Assembly (NCBI RefSeq): GCF_001556045.1
Contig: NZ_LSIC01000201.1
Location: 3,459-67,458, forward strand
Source of the DNA: Bradyrhizobium sp. CCH5-F6
Lineage (GTDB): Bacteria > Pseudomonadota > Alphaproteobacteria > Rhizobiales > Xanthobacteraceae
DNA: 64,000 nt
Direction of reading: 5' to 3'
Shown: piece by piece, positions 25,015 to 33,645 of the stretch
Layout of the letters: the number at the start of each line of letters is the position of its first letter
Position numbering within the stretch: the first letter of the stretch is position 1
Notes under the pieces: model-generated
What the model saw: only the letters and a program-made list of their open reading frames with translations
The model's database searches: none
What the model was told of the DNA's origin: nothing
Made by a program: the position numbers and the translations under genes

Positions 25015-26562
25015 TCATTTCTTCTTGCCGGGAAATCCGCCGAGCCCCGGAAGGGTCGGCTTGCCGCTGAGGCCTGTAAGCCCCGGCAAATTCGGCAGGC
25101 CCGAGCGAAGACCGGGCGGCAGATCCTTCGGCAGGCTGGGCAGACCTTGTCCGCCGCCGCTCTGCATCTTCTCCTGCATCGCCTTCATCTCTTCGGGCGA
25201 GGGCATCTTCATGCCGCCGCCGAAGCCCATGGCCTGCGCGATGCCGGCGAGCGGGCCGCGCTTGCCCGAACCCATCGCCTTCATCACGTCGGCCATGTTC
25301 CGGTGCATCTTGAGCAGCTTGTTGACCTGCTCGACGCTCTGGCCGGACCCTGCGGCGATGCGCTTCTTGCGGCTGGCCTTGAGCAGGTCGGGATGCCGGC
25401 GCTCCTCGCGCGTCATGGAATCGATGATCGCGACCTGGCGCTTCAGGATCTTGTCGTCGATGCCGGCCGCCGCGATCTGGTTCTTCATCTTGGAGATGCC
25501 GGGCATCATGCCCATCAGCCCGCTGATGCCGCCCATGTTCGCCATCTGCAGCAGCTGCTCGCGCATGTCGTTGAGGTCGAACTGACCCTTGCGCATGCGC
25601 TCGGCCGTGCGCGCGGCCTTCTCGGCGTCGATGTTGGCGGCGGCGCGCTCGACCAGCGACACCACGTCGCCCATGCCGAGGATGCGGCCCGCGATACGAT
25701 CGGGATGGAAATCCTCCAGCGCGTCGGTTTTTTCTCCGGTGCCGAGCAGCTTGATCGGCTTGCCGGTGACCGCGCGCATCGACAGCGCGGCGCCGCCGCG
25801 GCCGTCGCCGTCTACACGTGTCAGCACGATGCCGGTGAGACCGACGCGCTGATCGAACGCGCGCGCGAGATTCACGGCGTCCTGGCCGGTGAGACTGTCG
25901 GCGACCAGCAGCACTTCATGCGGATTGGCGGCGGCTTTGATCGCGGCCGCCTCCGCCATCATGTCTTCGTCGAGCGTGGTGCGGCCGGCGGTGTCGAGCA
26001 GCACGACGTCGTAGCCGCCGAGCTTGCCGGCCTCGAGCGCGCGCTTGGCGATCTGCGGCGGCTGCTGGCCTGCAACGATCGGGAGGGTCGGAATGTCGAG
26101 GTCGCGGCCGAGCACGGCGAGCTGCTCCATCGCCGCCGGGCGATAGACGTCGAGCGAGGCCATCAGCACCTTGCGCTTGTCGCGCTGGACCAGGCGGCGG
26201 GCGAGCTTCGCGGTGGTGGTGGTCTTGCCGGAGCCTTGCAGGCCGACCATCATGATCGGCACCGGCGGCACGGAATTGACGTCGATGGTCTGGCCTTCGC
26301 TACCCAGCGTGTTGACCAGCTCGTCATGGACGATCTTGACCACCATCTGGCCGGGCGTGACCGACTTGACGACGGTGGCGCCGATCGCCTGCTCGCGGAC
26401 GCGCTCGGTGAAGCTGCGCACCACCTCGAGGGCAACGTCGGCTTCCAGCAGCGCGCGGCGCACCTCGCGCATCGCGGCGTCGACGTCCTTTTCGGTCAGC
26501 GCACCGCGCCCCGTCAGACGATCGAGAATGCCGCCAAGCCGTTCCGACAGATTGTCGAACAA
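25015..26562 (-). CDS. ffh: Signal recognition particle protein Ffh (SRP54)
   Basis: 515 residues. The N domain (1-85) is followed by the G domain with P-loop GLQGSGKTTTTAKLARR, DTAGRT and TRVDGDGRGGAAL. The Met-rich M domain (about 300-450) binds 4.5S RNA and signal peptides (MANMGGISGLMGMMPG, GSGQSVEQVNKLLK). The tail is low complexity (GLPSLPKDLPPGLRSGLP). It pairs with FtsY, encoded at 34395-35339, in cotranslational membrane targeting. First gene of the rpsP-rimM-trmD-rplS group. Confidence 0.97.
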   Translation of the reverse strand: MFDNLSERLGGILDRLTGRGALTEKDVDAAMREVRRALLEADVALEVVRSFTERVREQAIGATVVKSVTPGQMVVKIVHDELVNTLGSEGQTIDVNSVPPVPIMMVGLQGSGKTTTTAKLARRLVQRDKRKVLMASLDVYRPAAMEQLAVLGRDLDIPTLPIVAGQQPPQIAKRALEAGKLGGYDVVLLDTAGRTTLDEDMMAEAAAIKAAANPHEVLLVADSLTGQDAVNLARAFDQRVGLTGIVLTRVDGDGRGGAALSMRAVTGKPIKLLGTGEKTDALEDFHPDRIAGRILGMGDVVSLVERAAANIDAEKAARTAERMRKGQFDLNDMREQLLQMANMGGISGLMGMMPGISKMKNQIAAAGIDDKILKRQVAIIDSMTREERRHPDLLKASRKKRIAAGSGQSVEQVNKLLKMHRNMADVMKAMGSGKRGPLAGIAQAMGFGGGMKMPSPEEMKAMQEKMQSGGGQGLPSLPKDLPPGLRSGLPNLPGLTGLSGKPTLPGLGGFPGKKK

Positions 26563-26620
26563 TGCCGTTGTCCTGTTGCTGTCCTCCCGAAGGGGAGAAG
26601 CGCTCCGTATTCTCCATTTT

Positions 26621-26718
26621 CATGCCCCGCGCAGGCGGGGCATCCAGTACGCCGCAGCTTCTCGGTTCCAGCCGAGCCATCTCGGAGCACTGGATCCCCC
26701 GCCTGCGCGGGGGATGAC
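26621..26718. repeat. Intergenic palindromic repeat, family B
   Basis: Arms CATGCCCCGCGCAGGCGGGG and CCCCCGCCTGCGCGGGGGATG with ATCCAGTA and CACTGGAT inside. It lies in the gap upstream of ffh; 26719-26981 shows no gene. Confidence 0.8.
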
Positions 26719-26981
26719 CACTTCCTTGGCCAAACGATCTTCCAAACACCTTTGCGCCCGAGGGCGCACAGCGCTGTCGGGCGTTGACCTCCGGTCCTAA
26801 GACCGGTCGGCGGGTCGAAAAGAAAGCCTTTCCGAGAAAGTGGCGGGGTTAAACGCCGCTCCCGCCCAAATGTCAAGGAAAGTTAGGGTGCCGGGGCGCG
26901 CTTGGTAAGGCAAGGCACTGAAAAATATGACCTTTTTGGCCGCGGGTTCCTTTTCTGCCAGCCCGGCCCATATAGCCGGTG

Positions 26982-27088
26982 ATGTCTTACCGTCCGACTA
27001 TCCTTACGAGCCTGCCGGTCGCCCGACTCTTGGGGGCTGCTCGCCGGCGCCGGTGCTCTGGTCGGCATCCTCGCTCTGGATCTTCCGC
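26982..27088 (+). pseudogene. Decayed N-terminal membrane-anchor coding region of the 27089 hydrolase
   Basis: From ATG 26982 the reading MSYRPTILTSLPVARLLG looks like a start. A change of frame in the GGGGG run near 27030 gives LLAGAGALVGILALDLPHENR, a plausible membrane anchor. A second change near 27097 is then needed to reach the DGPGSDHFNG frame of the hydrolase. Both steps are single-base skips in the same direction. Either the anchor has been lost by mutation or two sequence errors are present. Confidence 0.5.
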
Positions 27089-28069
27089 ATGAAAACCGAT
27101 GACGGCCCCGGCTCCGACCATTTCAACGGCCTGCACTTCTTCGATCCGGACGGGGCGCCGCCGAAATCGCTTCGCGAGGTGCTGCGCTGGCAGTTCGGCG
27201 GCAAGCGCCAGCGCGCGACCTGGCCGGAATGGGCGCCCAGCCCGCATGCCGACACCCCGCCGGAGCGCGTCGAGGGCGACAAGGTGCGGCTCTCTTTCGT
27301 CGGCCACGCCAGCTGGCTGATCCAGGCCGGCGGTCTCAACATCCTGGTCGATCCGGTCTGGTCGATGCGGGCCTCGCCGGTCGCCTGGGCCGGGCCGAAG
27401 CGGCACAACGATCCCGGCATCGCCTTCGAGAAGCTGCCGAAGATCGATGTCGTGCTGGTCTCGCATGGACACTACGATCATCTGGATATCGCGACGCTGT
27501 CGCGGCTGACCAAGAATTTTGCCCCGCGCGTCGTCACCCCGCTCGGCAACGACGTCACGATGCGCGGCGCCGATCCCACGATCAAGGTCGAGGCCTTCGA
27601 CTGGCACGACCGTGTCGAGCTCGGCAGCGGCATCGCCGTGCATCTGGTGCCGACACGGCATTGGACCGCGCGCGGCCTGTTCGATCGCAACAAGGCGCTG
27701 TGGGCGAGCTTCGTGCTGGAGACGCCGGCGGGCAGGGTCTACGTCGTCTGCGATTCCGGCTATGGCGACGGCCGGCACTTCCGCCGCGTCGCCGAAAGAC
27801 ATGGGCCACTGCGCCTCGCGATTCTCCCGATCGGCGCTTACGAGCCGCGCTGGTTCATGCGCGACCAGCACATGAACCCGGAAGATGCCGTGAAGGCGCT
27901 GCTCGACTGCGGCGCGCAGGACGCGCTCGGGCACCATCACGGCACGTTCCAGCTGACGGATGAAGCGATCGATGCGCCGGCGAAAGCACTTGTCGAAGCG
28001 CTCGATGCCGTGAAGATCCCGCAGGAGCGGTTCGTGGCGATGAAGCCCGGGCAGGTGGTGGAGATTTAG
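27089..28069 (+). CDS. Metallo-beta-lactamase-fold hydrolase (NAPE-PLD/UlaG-like)
   Basis: 326 residues from ATG 27089. The MBL fold is clear: VRLSFVGHASWLIQAGGLNILVDPVWS, then the metal motif SHGHYDHLD (HxHxDH), PTRHWTARG, VVCDSGYGD and the late LGHHHGTFQLTDE. This subgroup resembles the N-acyl-phosphatidylethanolamine phospholipase D-like branch, often envelope-linked. Homologous N-termini usually carry a membrane anchor, which here is out of frame in the preceding about 110 bp. The ATG at 27089 would give a soluble form. A longer same-frame opening to 26927 encodes no recognisable sequence. Confidence 0.85.
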   Translation: MKTDDGPGSDHFNGLHFFDPDGAPPKSLREVLRWQFGGKRQRATWPEWAPSPHADTPPERVEGDKVRLSFVGHASWLIQAGGLNILVDPVWSMRASPVAWAGPKRHNDPGIAFEKLPKIDVVLVSHGHYDHLDIATLSRLTKNFAPRVVTPLGNDVTMRGADPTIKVEAFDWHDRVELGSGIAVHLVPTRHWTARGLFDRNKALWASFVLETPAGRVYVVCDSGYGDGRHFRRVAERHGPLRLAILPIGAYEPRWFMRDQHMNPEDAVKALLDCGAQDALGHHHGTFQLTDEAIDAPAKALVEALDAVKIPQERFVAMKPGQVVEI

Positions 28070-28094
28070 CAGAGAGTTCTCGTCATTCTCCGCC

Positions 28095-28224
28095 GTCGTC
28101 CCGGACAAGCGCAGCGCAGATCCGGGACCCATACCCACAGGGAGATGTTTGACCAAGACTCGGAGTGGGAGCCAGGCCCCACACTCCTTCCTGTGGTATG
28201 GGGGCCGGCCTTCGCCGGGACGAC
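28095..28224. repeat. Intergenic palindromic repeat, family D
   Basis: Left arm GTCGTCCCGGACAAGC, GGGACCCATACCCACAGG; right arm CCTGTGGTATGGGGGCCGG and CCGGGACGAC. It lies between convergent genes. Confidence 0.8.
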
Positions 28225-28252
28225 CCCGTTGTTGTCGCGAACAGAGTGCCTT

Positions 28253-28963
28253 TTACTGCCCCGGCTTGATCGCCCAGCTCACATTCACCGTCACCGACAG
28301 CGTCTCCTCGCCAGGGGCGACCGCGGCCTGCGGTGCTGCGGCCATTGGCGACGCCATGCGGCCCTTGAACAGCGGCACCGGGCCACCGCCCTCGGTGACG
28401 CTGAGCGGCGCACCCAGCGTCACGCCGGTGGCCTTGGCATAGACCTCCGCCTTGCGTCGCGCATCGGCGATCGCCTGCTCACGCGCATCGTCGAGCAGCT
28501 TTGACGCCTGGGTCACCTCGAACGAGATGTTGCCGATGTCGTTGGTGCCGGCGCTGACCAGCGTGTCGATGATGCCGGCCACCTTGGTCACGTCGCGAAT
28601 CTTCACGGTGACGCGGTTGCTCGCGCGGAAGCCGACCACTGGCGAAGCGCCGGTGGATTTGTTCTGGCCGTATTGCGGCTGCAGCGACAGCCGCGAGGTC
28701 TGGTAGTCCTTCTCGGCGATCCCTGCGCCTTTCAGCGCCAGCAGCACCTTGCCCATCGCGGCGTTGTTGGCATCGGAGGCTTCCTTCGCCGTTCTGGCGT
28801 CGTTGGCGACGCCGGCATCGATTTGCGCCAGATCGGGCGCCGCCGAAATCGTGGCTTCGCCGCTCACCGAAATGGCGGATGGAAAGTCGTCGGCGCGCGC
28901 GGGCGCCGTCAGCAGTGCGGTGGCGAATACGGCGGCGGCGAGCAGGGCAGGCTTTTTCATCAT
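28253..28963 (-). CDS. SIMPL domain (DUF541) periplasmic protein
   Basis: 236 residues. The signal peptide MMKKPALLAAAVFATALL...APARA (cleavage near 24) is followed by a SIMPL domain: ISVSGEATISAAPDLAQIDAGV, QTSRLSLQPQYG, ASNRVTVKIRD, DDAREQAIADARRKAEVYAKA. The family includes Brucella BP26/Omp28 and E. coli YggE, linked to oxidative-stress defence, and forms ring oligomers. ATG 28963 was chosen; a GTG at 28969 would overlap the preceding stop. It lies 2 bp after the GyrI-like gene, so the two periplasmic proteins form an operon. Confidence 0.9.
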   Translation of the reverse strand: MMKKPALLAAAVFATALLTAPARADDFPSAISVSGEATISAAPDLAQIDAGVANDARTAKEASDANNAAMGKVLLALKGAGIAEKDYQTSRLSLQPQYGQNKSTGASPVVGFRASNRVTVKIRDVTKVAGIIDTLVSAGTNDIGNISFEVTQASKLLDDAREQAIADARRKAEVYAKATGVTLGAPLSVTEGGGPVPLFKGRMASPMAAAPQAAVAPGEETLSVTVNVSWAIKPGQ

Positions 28964-28965
28964 TC

Positions 28966-29730
28966 TCACTTCAGCGGCACGAAAACATTGATCACGAGCT
29001 TGTCCTCGGCCGTCTTCAGCGGATCGGTGAGGTACTCCTCGATGAAGGTGTCCTTGGCTTCCAGCCTCTTGTCGTCGAGGTGATTGGTGATCGCCTCATA
29101 GGTGTTGTCCATGTTGTCGTAGGAGCCGCGATGGACGAATTTCAGCGCCTTGCCTTCCGGCGATTTGCCGATGCTCATGTCCTTGGGCAGGTTCTTGGGA
29201 TCCTGGTCGACCGGGATCTCGGCAAGGAAGGTGAAGCCGGTGTCGTCGGTCGAGGTGTAGACGATCATCGAGTTGCCGGCTTGCTTGATGCCCTGCTTGT
29301 CCAGCAGCGTGTTGAGGGCCTTGAAGGCATCGATCAGCGTGTCGAAGGCCGAGTCCCAATTGGCAGTGCCCTTGACCATCACGACCTTCCTGGACTCGAG
29401 CGTAGTCTCGAGGCCGAAGGGATCGGCGGTCTGCACCGGAGCGGGGGTTGCGGCCGCCGCGGGCGGGGGCGTTGCCGGGCCGGGTGAAGCGCTGGCTGCG
29501 GGCGAAGGCGTCGCGGCCGGGGAAGGCGAGGCACTGGCCGCCGGCGCCGGGCTCGCCGCCGGGGCTGGCGAGGCGCTTGCCGCGGGGGCGGGTGCCGCCG
29601 ACGGCGCAGGCGAGGGGCTTGCCGACGCGGCCGGCGCCGGGCTGGGTGTCTGTGCCGGAGCCCCGGACAGGCCAATCATGGCCGCCGCCGGGATCAGCGC
29701 GGCCAGAGCGAAACGGCGAAAACCAGTCAT
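28966..29730 (-). CDS. Secreted GyrI-like (effector-binding fold) protein with Pro/Ala/Ser linker
   Basis: 254 residues. A signal peptide (FRRFALAALIPAAAMIGLSG, cleavage near APAQ) is followed by about 80 residues of Pro/Ala/Ser low complexity ([14 protein letters not shown] repeats). The C-terminal GyrI/AraC effector-binding-like domain (about 105-254) has RKVVMVKGTANWDSAFDTLI, GFTFLAEIPV, KFVHRGSYDNMDNTYEAI and EEYLTDPLKT. This fold normally binds small ligands in regulators; here it is exported. ATG 29730 has GGGGAG seven bases upstream. Followed at once by the SIMPL gene. The leader holds a four-copy tandem repeat. Confidence 0.8.
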   Translation of the reverse strand: MTGFRRFALAALIPAAAMIGLSGAPAQTPSPAPAASASPSPAPSAAPAPAASASPAPAASPAPAASASPSPAATPSPAASASPGPATPPPAAAATPAPVQTADPFGLETTLESRKVVMVKGTANWDSAFDTLIDAFKALNTLLDKQGIKQAGNSMIVYTSTDDTGFTFLAEIPVDQDPKNLPKDMSIGKSPEGKALKFVHRGSYDNMDNTYEAITNHLDDKRLEAKDTFIEEYLTDPLKTAEDKLVINVFVPLK

Positions 29731-29740
29731 TCTATTCTCC

Positions 29741-29795
29741 CCAAGGCCTTGATCCACCATGGCCTCATTCATCAAGGCCTTACCCACCAAGGCCT
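29741..29795. repeat. Four-copy 15-16-bp tandem repeat in leader of the GyrI-like gene
   Basis: Copies of AAGGCCT with variable flanks start at 29741, 29757, 29772 and 29787 (the second has ATGGCCT). Read on the minus strand the units are AGGCCTTGGTGGGTA, AGGCCTTGATGAATG, AGGCCATGGTGGATCA and AGGCCTTGGGGAGAA; the last contains the ribosome-binding site. Confidence 0.7.
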
Positions 29796-29964
29796 CAATC
29801 CGGCCGCGCGTCCGGGTTCGCGCGAACCGCGCCGTTCTAACACGCGAGTGCCGAATTCGTCCCATGACAGATGCGTCATGGCCGATGTCCTGCCTTGCGG
29901 CCGCAAGTCACTGGCCAAGCGGGCAAGTATCGCCATATAAGGCAGGCGAAATTCGGGAATTTTC

Positions 29965-30840
29965 ATGAGCGCGCTGGCCAATCACGCATTTGCCAAGATG
30001 AACGGCATCGGCAACGAGATCGTCGTCGTCGACATGCGCGATTCCACGGCAAAGGTGACGCCGGACGATGCGCGCGCCGTGGCGTCCGCCCAGGGCGGCG
30101 TGCCCTATGACCAGCTCATGGTGCTCCAGAAGCCGCGGCTGGACGGCACCGAGGCGTTCATCAGCATCTACAACAATGACGGCTCCGAGGCCGGTGCCTG
30201 CGGCAACGGCATGCGCTGCGTGGTGCGCCGCATCTTCGAGAAGACCGGGCAGACCACGGCGACCTTCGAGACGGCCGCCGGCCTGCTCAATGCCTGGCAG
30301 GGTCCGGCGGCCGATCTCTACACCGTCGACATGGGTGCGCCGAAGTTCGGCTGGCAGGACATTCCGCTGGCGGAGGAGTTTCGCGACACCCGCTACATCG
30401 AATTGCAGATCGGGCCGATTGACAATCCGATCCTGCATTCGCCCTCCGTGGTGAGCATGGGCAATCCGCATGCGGTGTTCTGGGTCGACGACGTCAACGC
30501 CTATGACCTCGAACGTTTCGGTCCGTTGCTGGAAAACCATCCGATCTTTCCCGAACGGGCGAACATCACGCTCGCTCATATCGTCGATCGCGAGCACATC
30601 ACGATCCGCACCTGGGAACGGGGCGCCGGCCTCACCAGGGCATGCGGGTCGGCGGCTTGCGCCACGGCCGTCGCCGCGGCGCGGCTGAAGCGCGCCGAGC
30701 GCAAGGTCGAGATCACCTTGCCCGGCGGCAAGCTCGGCATCGAATGGCGCGAGCGCGACGACCACGTGCTGATGACGGGCACCGCGACCTTCGAATATGA
30801 GGGCCGTTTCGATCCGGCGCTGTTCGCGCCTGTCGCCTGA
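29965..30840 (+). CDS. dapF: Diaminopimelate epimerase
   Basis: 291 residues. Interconverts LL- and meso-diaminopimelate for lysine and peptidoglycan synthesis, cofactor-free, using two cysteines: one in ACGNGMRC (about residue 77) and one in [14 protein letters not shown]-terminal [15 protein letters not shown] and [11 protein letters not shown] are family blocks. The stop overlaps the mtaB start (TGATG), so the genes are translationally coupled, an arrangement known from many alphaproteobacteria. Confidence 0.97.
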   Translation: MSALANHAFAKMNGIGNEIVVVDMRDSTAKVTPDDARAVASAQGGVPYDQLMVLQKPRLDGTEAFISIYNNDGSEAGACGNGMRCVVRRIFEKTGQTTATFETAAGLLNAWQGPAADLYTVDMGAPKFGWQDIPLAEEFRDTRYIELQIGPIDNPILHSPSVVSMGNPHAVFWVDDVNAYDLERFGPLLENHPIFPERANITLAHIVDREHITIRTWERGAGLTRACGSAACATAVAAARLKRAERKVEITLPGGKLGIEWRERDDHVLMTGTATFEYEGRFDPALFAPVA

Positions 30841-32093
30841 TGGCCGTCGACATCGTCACCTTCGGCTGCCGCCTCAATGCCTTCGAGGCCGAGGTGATCC
30901 GCAGCAAAGCGGAGGGCGCGGGCCTTTCCGACACCATCGTCATCAACAGCTGCGCCGTCACCAACGAGGCGGTGGCGCAGGCGCGCCAGTCGATCCGCAG
31001 ATTGAAGCGCGAGCGGCCCGGTGCGCGCATCGTCGTCACCGGCTGTGCCGCGCAGACGCAAGCTGCGATGTTCGCCGACATGGCCGAGGTCGATCGCGTC
31101 GTCGGCAATGACGACAAGATGCGCGGCGAAGCGTGGCGCGAGACGCATGCGGCGTTCGGCAGCGGCACCAGCGAGAAGATTGCCGTCAGCGACATCATGT
31201 CGGTGAAGGAGATGGCGCCGCATCTCGTCGACGGCTATGCGAGCGGCCTGCCGCGTGTGTTCGTCCAGGTGCAGAATGGCTGCGACCATCGCTGCACCTT
31301 CTGCATCATCCCGTTCGGCCGCGGCAATTCGCGCTCGGTGCCGATGGGTGCCGTGGTGGAGCAGGTGCGGACACTGGTCGAGCGTGGTCATGCCGAGATC
31401 GTGCTGACCGGCGTCGATCTCACCAGCTACGGGACCGATCTGCCGGGTGCGCCGAAACTCGGCATGCTGACGAAGCAGATCCTGCGGCACGTGCCGGAGC
31501 TGAAGCGCCTGCGCATCTCCTCCATCGATTCGATCGAGGCCGACGGCGATCTGCTCGATGCCATCGCCGACGATTCGCGGCTGATGCCGCATCTGCATCT
31601 GTCACTGCAATCGGGCGACGACATCATCCTGAAACGCATGAAGCGGCGGCATTCGCGGCGCGACGCCATCGCGTTCTGCGACCAGGTCCGCCGCCTCCGC
31701 CCCGATGTTGCCTTCGGCGCCGACATCATCGCGGGCTTCCCGACCGAGACGGAAGAGATGTTCTCGCGCTCGCTCGACCTCGTCGATGAATGCGGCCTGA
31801 CGTTTCTCCACGTCTTCCCCTATTCGCCGCGTCCCGGCACGCCGGCCGCGCGGATGCCGCAGGTTGCGGGCGGCGCGATCAAGGAGCGCGCGAAGCGGTT
31901 GCGGGCAGCGGGTGAAGCGGCGTTGCGGCGGAGGCTGCAAGCCGAGATCGGCGCAACGCGCGAGGTGCTGATCGAGAGCGTGGGGCAGGGCCGCACGGAG
32001 CACTATTTGCCGGTGTCGATTGCGGGCGAGTGTGTTGGAAGCGTGGTGTCGCGCAAGATTACCGGCAGCGATGGCGAGCGGCTGACTGCATAA
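30840..32093 (+). CDS. mtaB: tRNA t6A37 methylthiotransferase MtaB
   Basis: 417 residues. Radical-SAM enzyme that thiomethylates t6A37 of tRNA. The N-terminal UPF0004 domain has its three cluster cysteines in FGCRLN, NSCAVTN and TGCAAQ. The radical-SAM triad is CDHRCTFC, followed by GRGNSRS and EIVLTGVDLTSYG. The short C-terminal TRAM-like part has REVLIESVGQGRTEHYLPV. The family is separated from MiaB by its CRLN start. Coupled to dapF by TGATG overlap. Confidence 0.95.
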   Translation: MAVDIVTFGCRLNAFEAEVIRSKAEGAGLSDTIVINSCAVTNEAVAQARQSIRRLKRERPGARIVVTGCAAQTQAAMFADMAEVDRVVGNDDKMRGEAWRETHAAFGSGTSEKIAVSDIMSVKEMAPHLVDGYASGLPRVFVQVQNGCDHRCTFCIIPFGRGNSRSVPMGAVVEQVRTLVERGHAEIVLTGVDLTSYGTDLPGAPKLGMLTKQILRHVPELKRLRISSIDSIEADGDLLDAIADDSRLMPHLHLSLQSGDDIILKRMKRRHSRRDAIAFCDQVRRLRPDVAFGADIIAGFPTETEEMFSRSLDLVDECGLTFLHVFPYSPRPGTPAARMPQVAGGAIKERAKRLRAAGEAALRRRLQAEIGATREVLIESVGQGRTEHYLPVSIAGECVGSVVSRKITGSDGERLTA

Positions 32094-32100
32094 CAGGTGT

Positions 32101-32199
32101 CGTCGCCCGGCTTGACCGGGCGACCCAGTACGCCGCGGCTTCTCGATTCAATCTCCGGCGTCTCTGAATACTGGATCACCCGCCTTCGCGGGTGATGAC
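32101..32199. repeat. Intergenic palindromic repeat, family B
   Basis: Arms CGTCGCCCGGCTTGACCGGG and CACCCGCCTTCGCGGGTGATGA, with CCAGTA and TACTGG inside. Between convergent genes mtaB and DUF2336. Confidence 0.8.
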
Positions 32200-32239
32200 A
32201 GCGTCGTACTTGGCGATCGCCCTCGCCTCAATTGCGCCG

Positions 32240-33349
32240 CTACGACGCCCGTACCTGCCAGAATCGCAGCGTGCGCCGCGCGTCCTCCGTCGTCATGAGC
32301 GCATAATGCCCCTGCGCCCGCGCGAGATCCGCCGGCTTCATCGTGCCGATCGCAAAGCGGCTCTCGAGCACGGCCGCCGTCGTGTCCCAGCCGAGCTGCG
32401 CCGCCTTGCATGGCACCAGCAGACCGTCCTCGCGGAGGCTCTGCATCAGCGGGCGAATCACCTCGACCGTCGACCCGGACAACGCCGCCAGGGCCGCCAC
32501 CGTCTCCTCATAACGCCGCTGTCTGGCGAAGCCGAGCAGCGTCGCCTCGTCGAGCTGGCCGGTCGCCGCGAGACGCGCAATCGCGCGCTTGGCGCCTTCG
32601 AAATCGCGAGCGCCGGACATCTCGCGCTCGACGCCGACGGTGACGGCGGCGATGGCGCTCTGGATCTCCTCGAACAGGTGCGGCGGTGCGCGCGATAGCA
32701 GCCGGGTGCGCACCGCGTCCGTCGCCGAGCGCAGCAATTGGCGGCGCAGCTCCGAGGGCAGATCGACGCGGACGCCGACGCTGACCGCGAGCTCCGGGTC
32801 GCTTTCGGCCTGTCCGACGATGATGGCGAATCCGTTGCCTGACACACGCGCGCCGGGATTGGCGACGAGCCGTCGGCTGACGCTGGGATAGCGGCGCGCC
32901 AGCAGCGCGTCGGTGACGATCTCCTTCAGCCACCAGCGGCCCGCCACCGCGAGCAGATGCGGCTCGCCCTTGCTGGAGGCGATCTTCACCAGCTCGCCGT
33001 CATCGAGGCGCGCGGATTCCTGCAGCACGGGGCCGGCGATGCGGATCTCGTCATTGTTGGCGAGGCGGCGCATCACGGACGGCGGCGCCTGCGCGATCGG
33101 CGCGAGCTGCGCGCTGATCTCGGCCAGCGCGATGCGTGCGCCCATGTCGGCGATGGCGCGCAGCTCGATGGTGCCGATCAGGCGTTCGAGCACGTCGTCG
33201 AACAGCGCGATCTGCTCGTCGTCGAAGCTGCCGGCGGAAGCCAGGAACAGGTCGGTGACGCGCCGGGCCGTCTCCAGCCCCTTTTCCGCCGAGCCGGTCC
33301 GAATCGCGGATTCGACCTCGTCGACGATCGATAGCCCGGCCTTGGTCAT
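32240..33349 (-). CDS. DUF2336 domain-containing protein
   Basis: 369 residues, almost all alpha-helical and probably HEAT-like, matching the DUF2336 family of alphaproteobacteria: LFDDVLERLIGTIELRAIADMG, PSVMRRLANNDEIRIAGPVL, and ESARLDDGELVKIASSKGEPHLLAVA. Cytoplasmic. ATG 33349 (MTKAGLSIVDEVE) is preferred; an upstream frame to 33418 lacks a good start. Function unknown; the family is often found near motility or cell-cycle genes, which is not the case here. Confidence 0.85.
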   Translation of the reverse strand: MTKAGLSIVDEVESAIRTGSAEKGLETARRVTDLFLASAGSFDDEQIALFDDVLERLIGTIELRAIADMGARIALAEISAQLAPIAQAPPSVMRRLANNDEIRIAGPVLQESARLDDGELVKIASSKGEPHLLAVAGRWWLKEIVTDALLARRYPSVSRRLVANPGARVSGNGFAIIVGQAESDPELAVSVGVRVDLPSELRRQLLRSATDAVRTRLLSRAPPHLFEEIQSAIAAVTVGVEREMSGARDFEGAKRAIARLAATGQLDEATLLGFARQRRYEETVAALAALSGSTVEVIRPLMQSLREDGLLVPCKAAQLGWDTTAAVLESRFAIGTMKPADLARAQGHYALMTTEDARRTLRFWQVRAS

Positions 33350-33489
33350 CACGCGCGGCTCGTCCTGAGCGGATACGGAAGCTTGTTCTAAGCAACCGCT
33401 ATCATTAGAGCGGAGCACTGAAGGTTTGGTAAACCATGGGGAGCGGAGGGGTCGCGAGCTTGGCGAGCTTTCGCCGCGAATGCGGTGCG

Positions 33490-33630
33490 CTCCCTCCCCC
33501 GCTTGCGGGGGAGGGCTGGGGAGAGGGTTGTCTCGACAACGGGACAGTCTCCAAGAAACGGGACAATCCCCAAGAGGAGAGAGCCCTCACCCGCGCCTTC
33601 GGCGCGACCTCTCCCGCAAGCGGGAGAGGT
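33490..33630. repeat. Intergenic palindromic repeat, family E
   Basis: Left arm CTCCCTCCCCCGCTTGCGGG followed by GGGGAGAGGGTTGTC; right arm AGCCCTCACCCGCGCCTTCG and CTCTCCCGCAAGCGGGAGAG. It fills most of the gap between the DUF2336 and pseudouridine-synthase genes. Confidence 0.85.
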
Positions 33631-33645
33631 TGGCGGCACCGCCGC

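Noticed and set aside
26927..27088. In-frame upstream extension of the MBL-fold hydrolase
   Set aside because: The extension reads no anchor or signal in this frame; the plausible anchor is in the other two frames.
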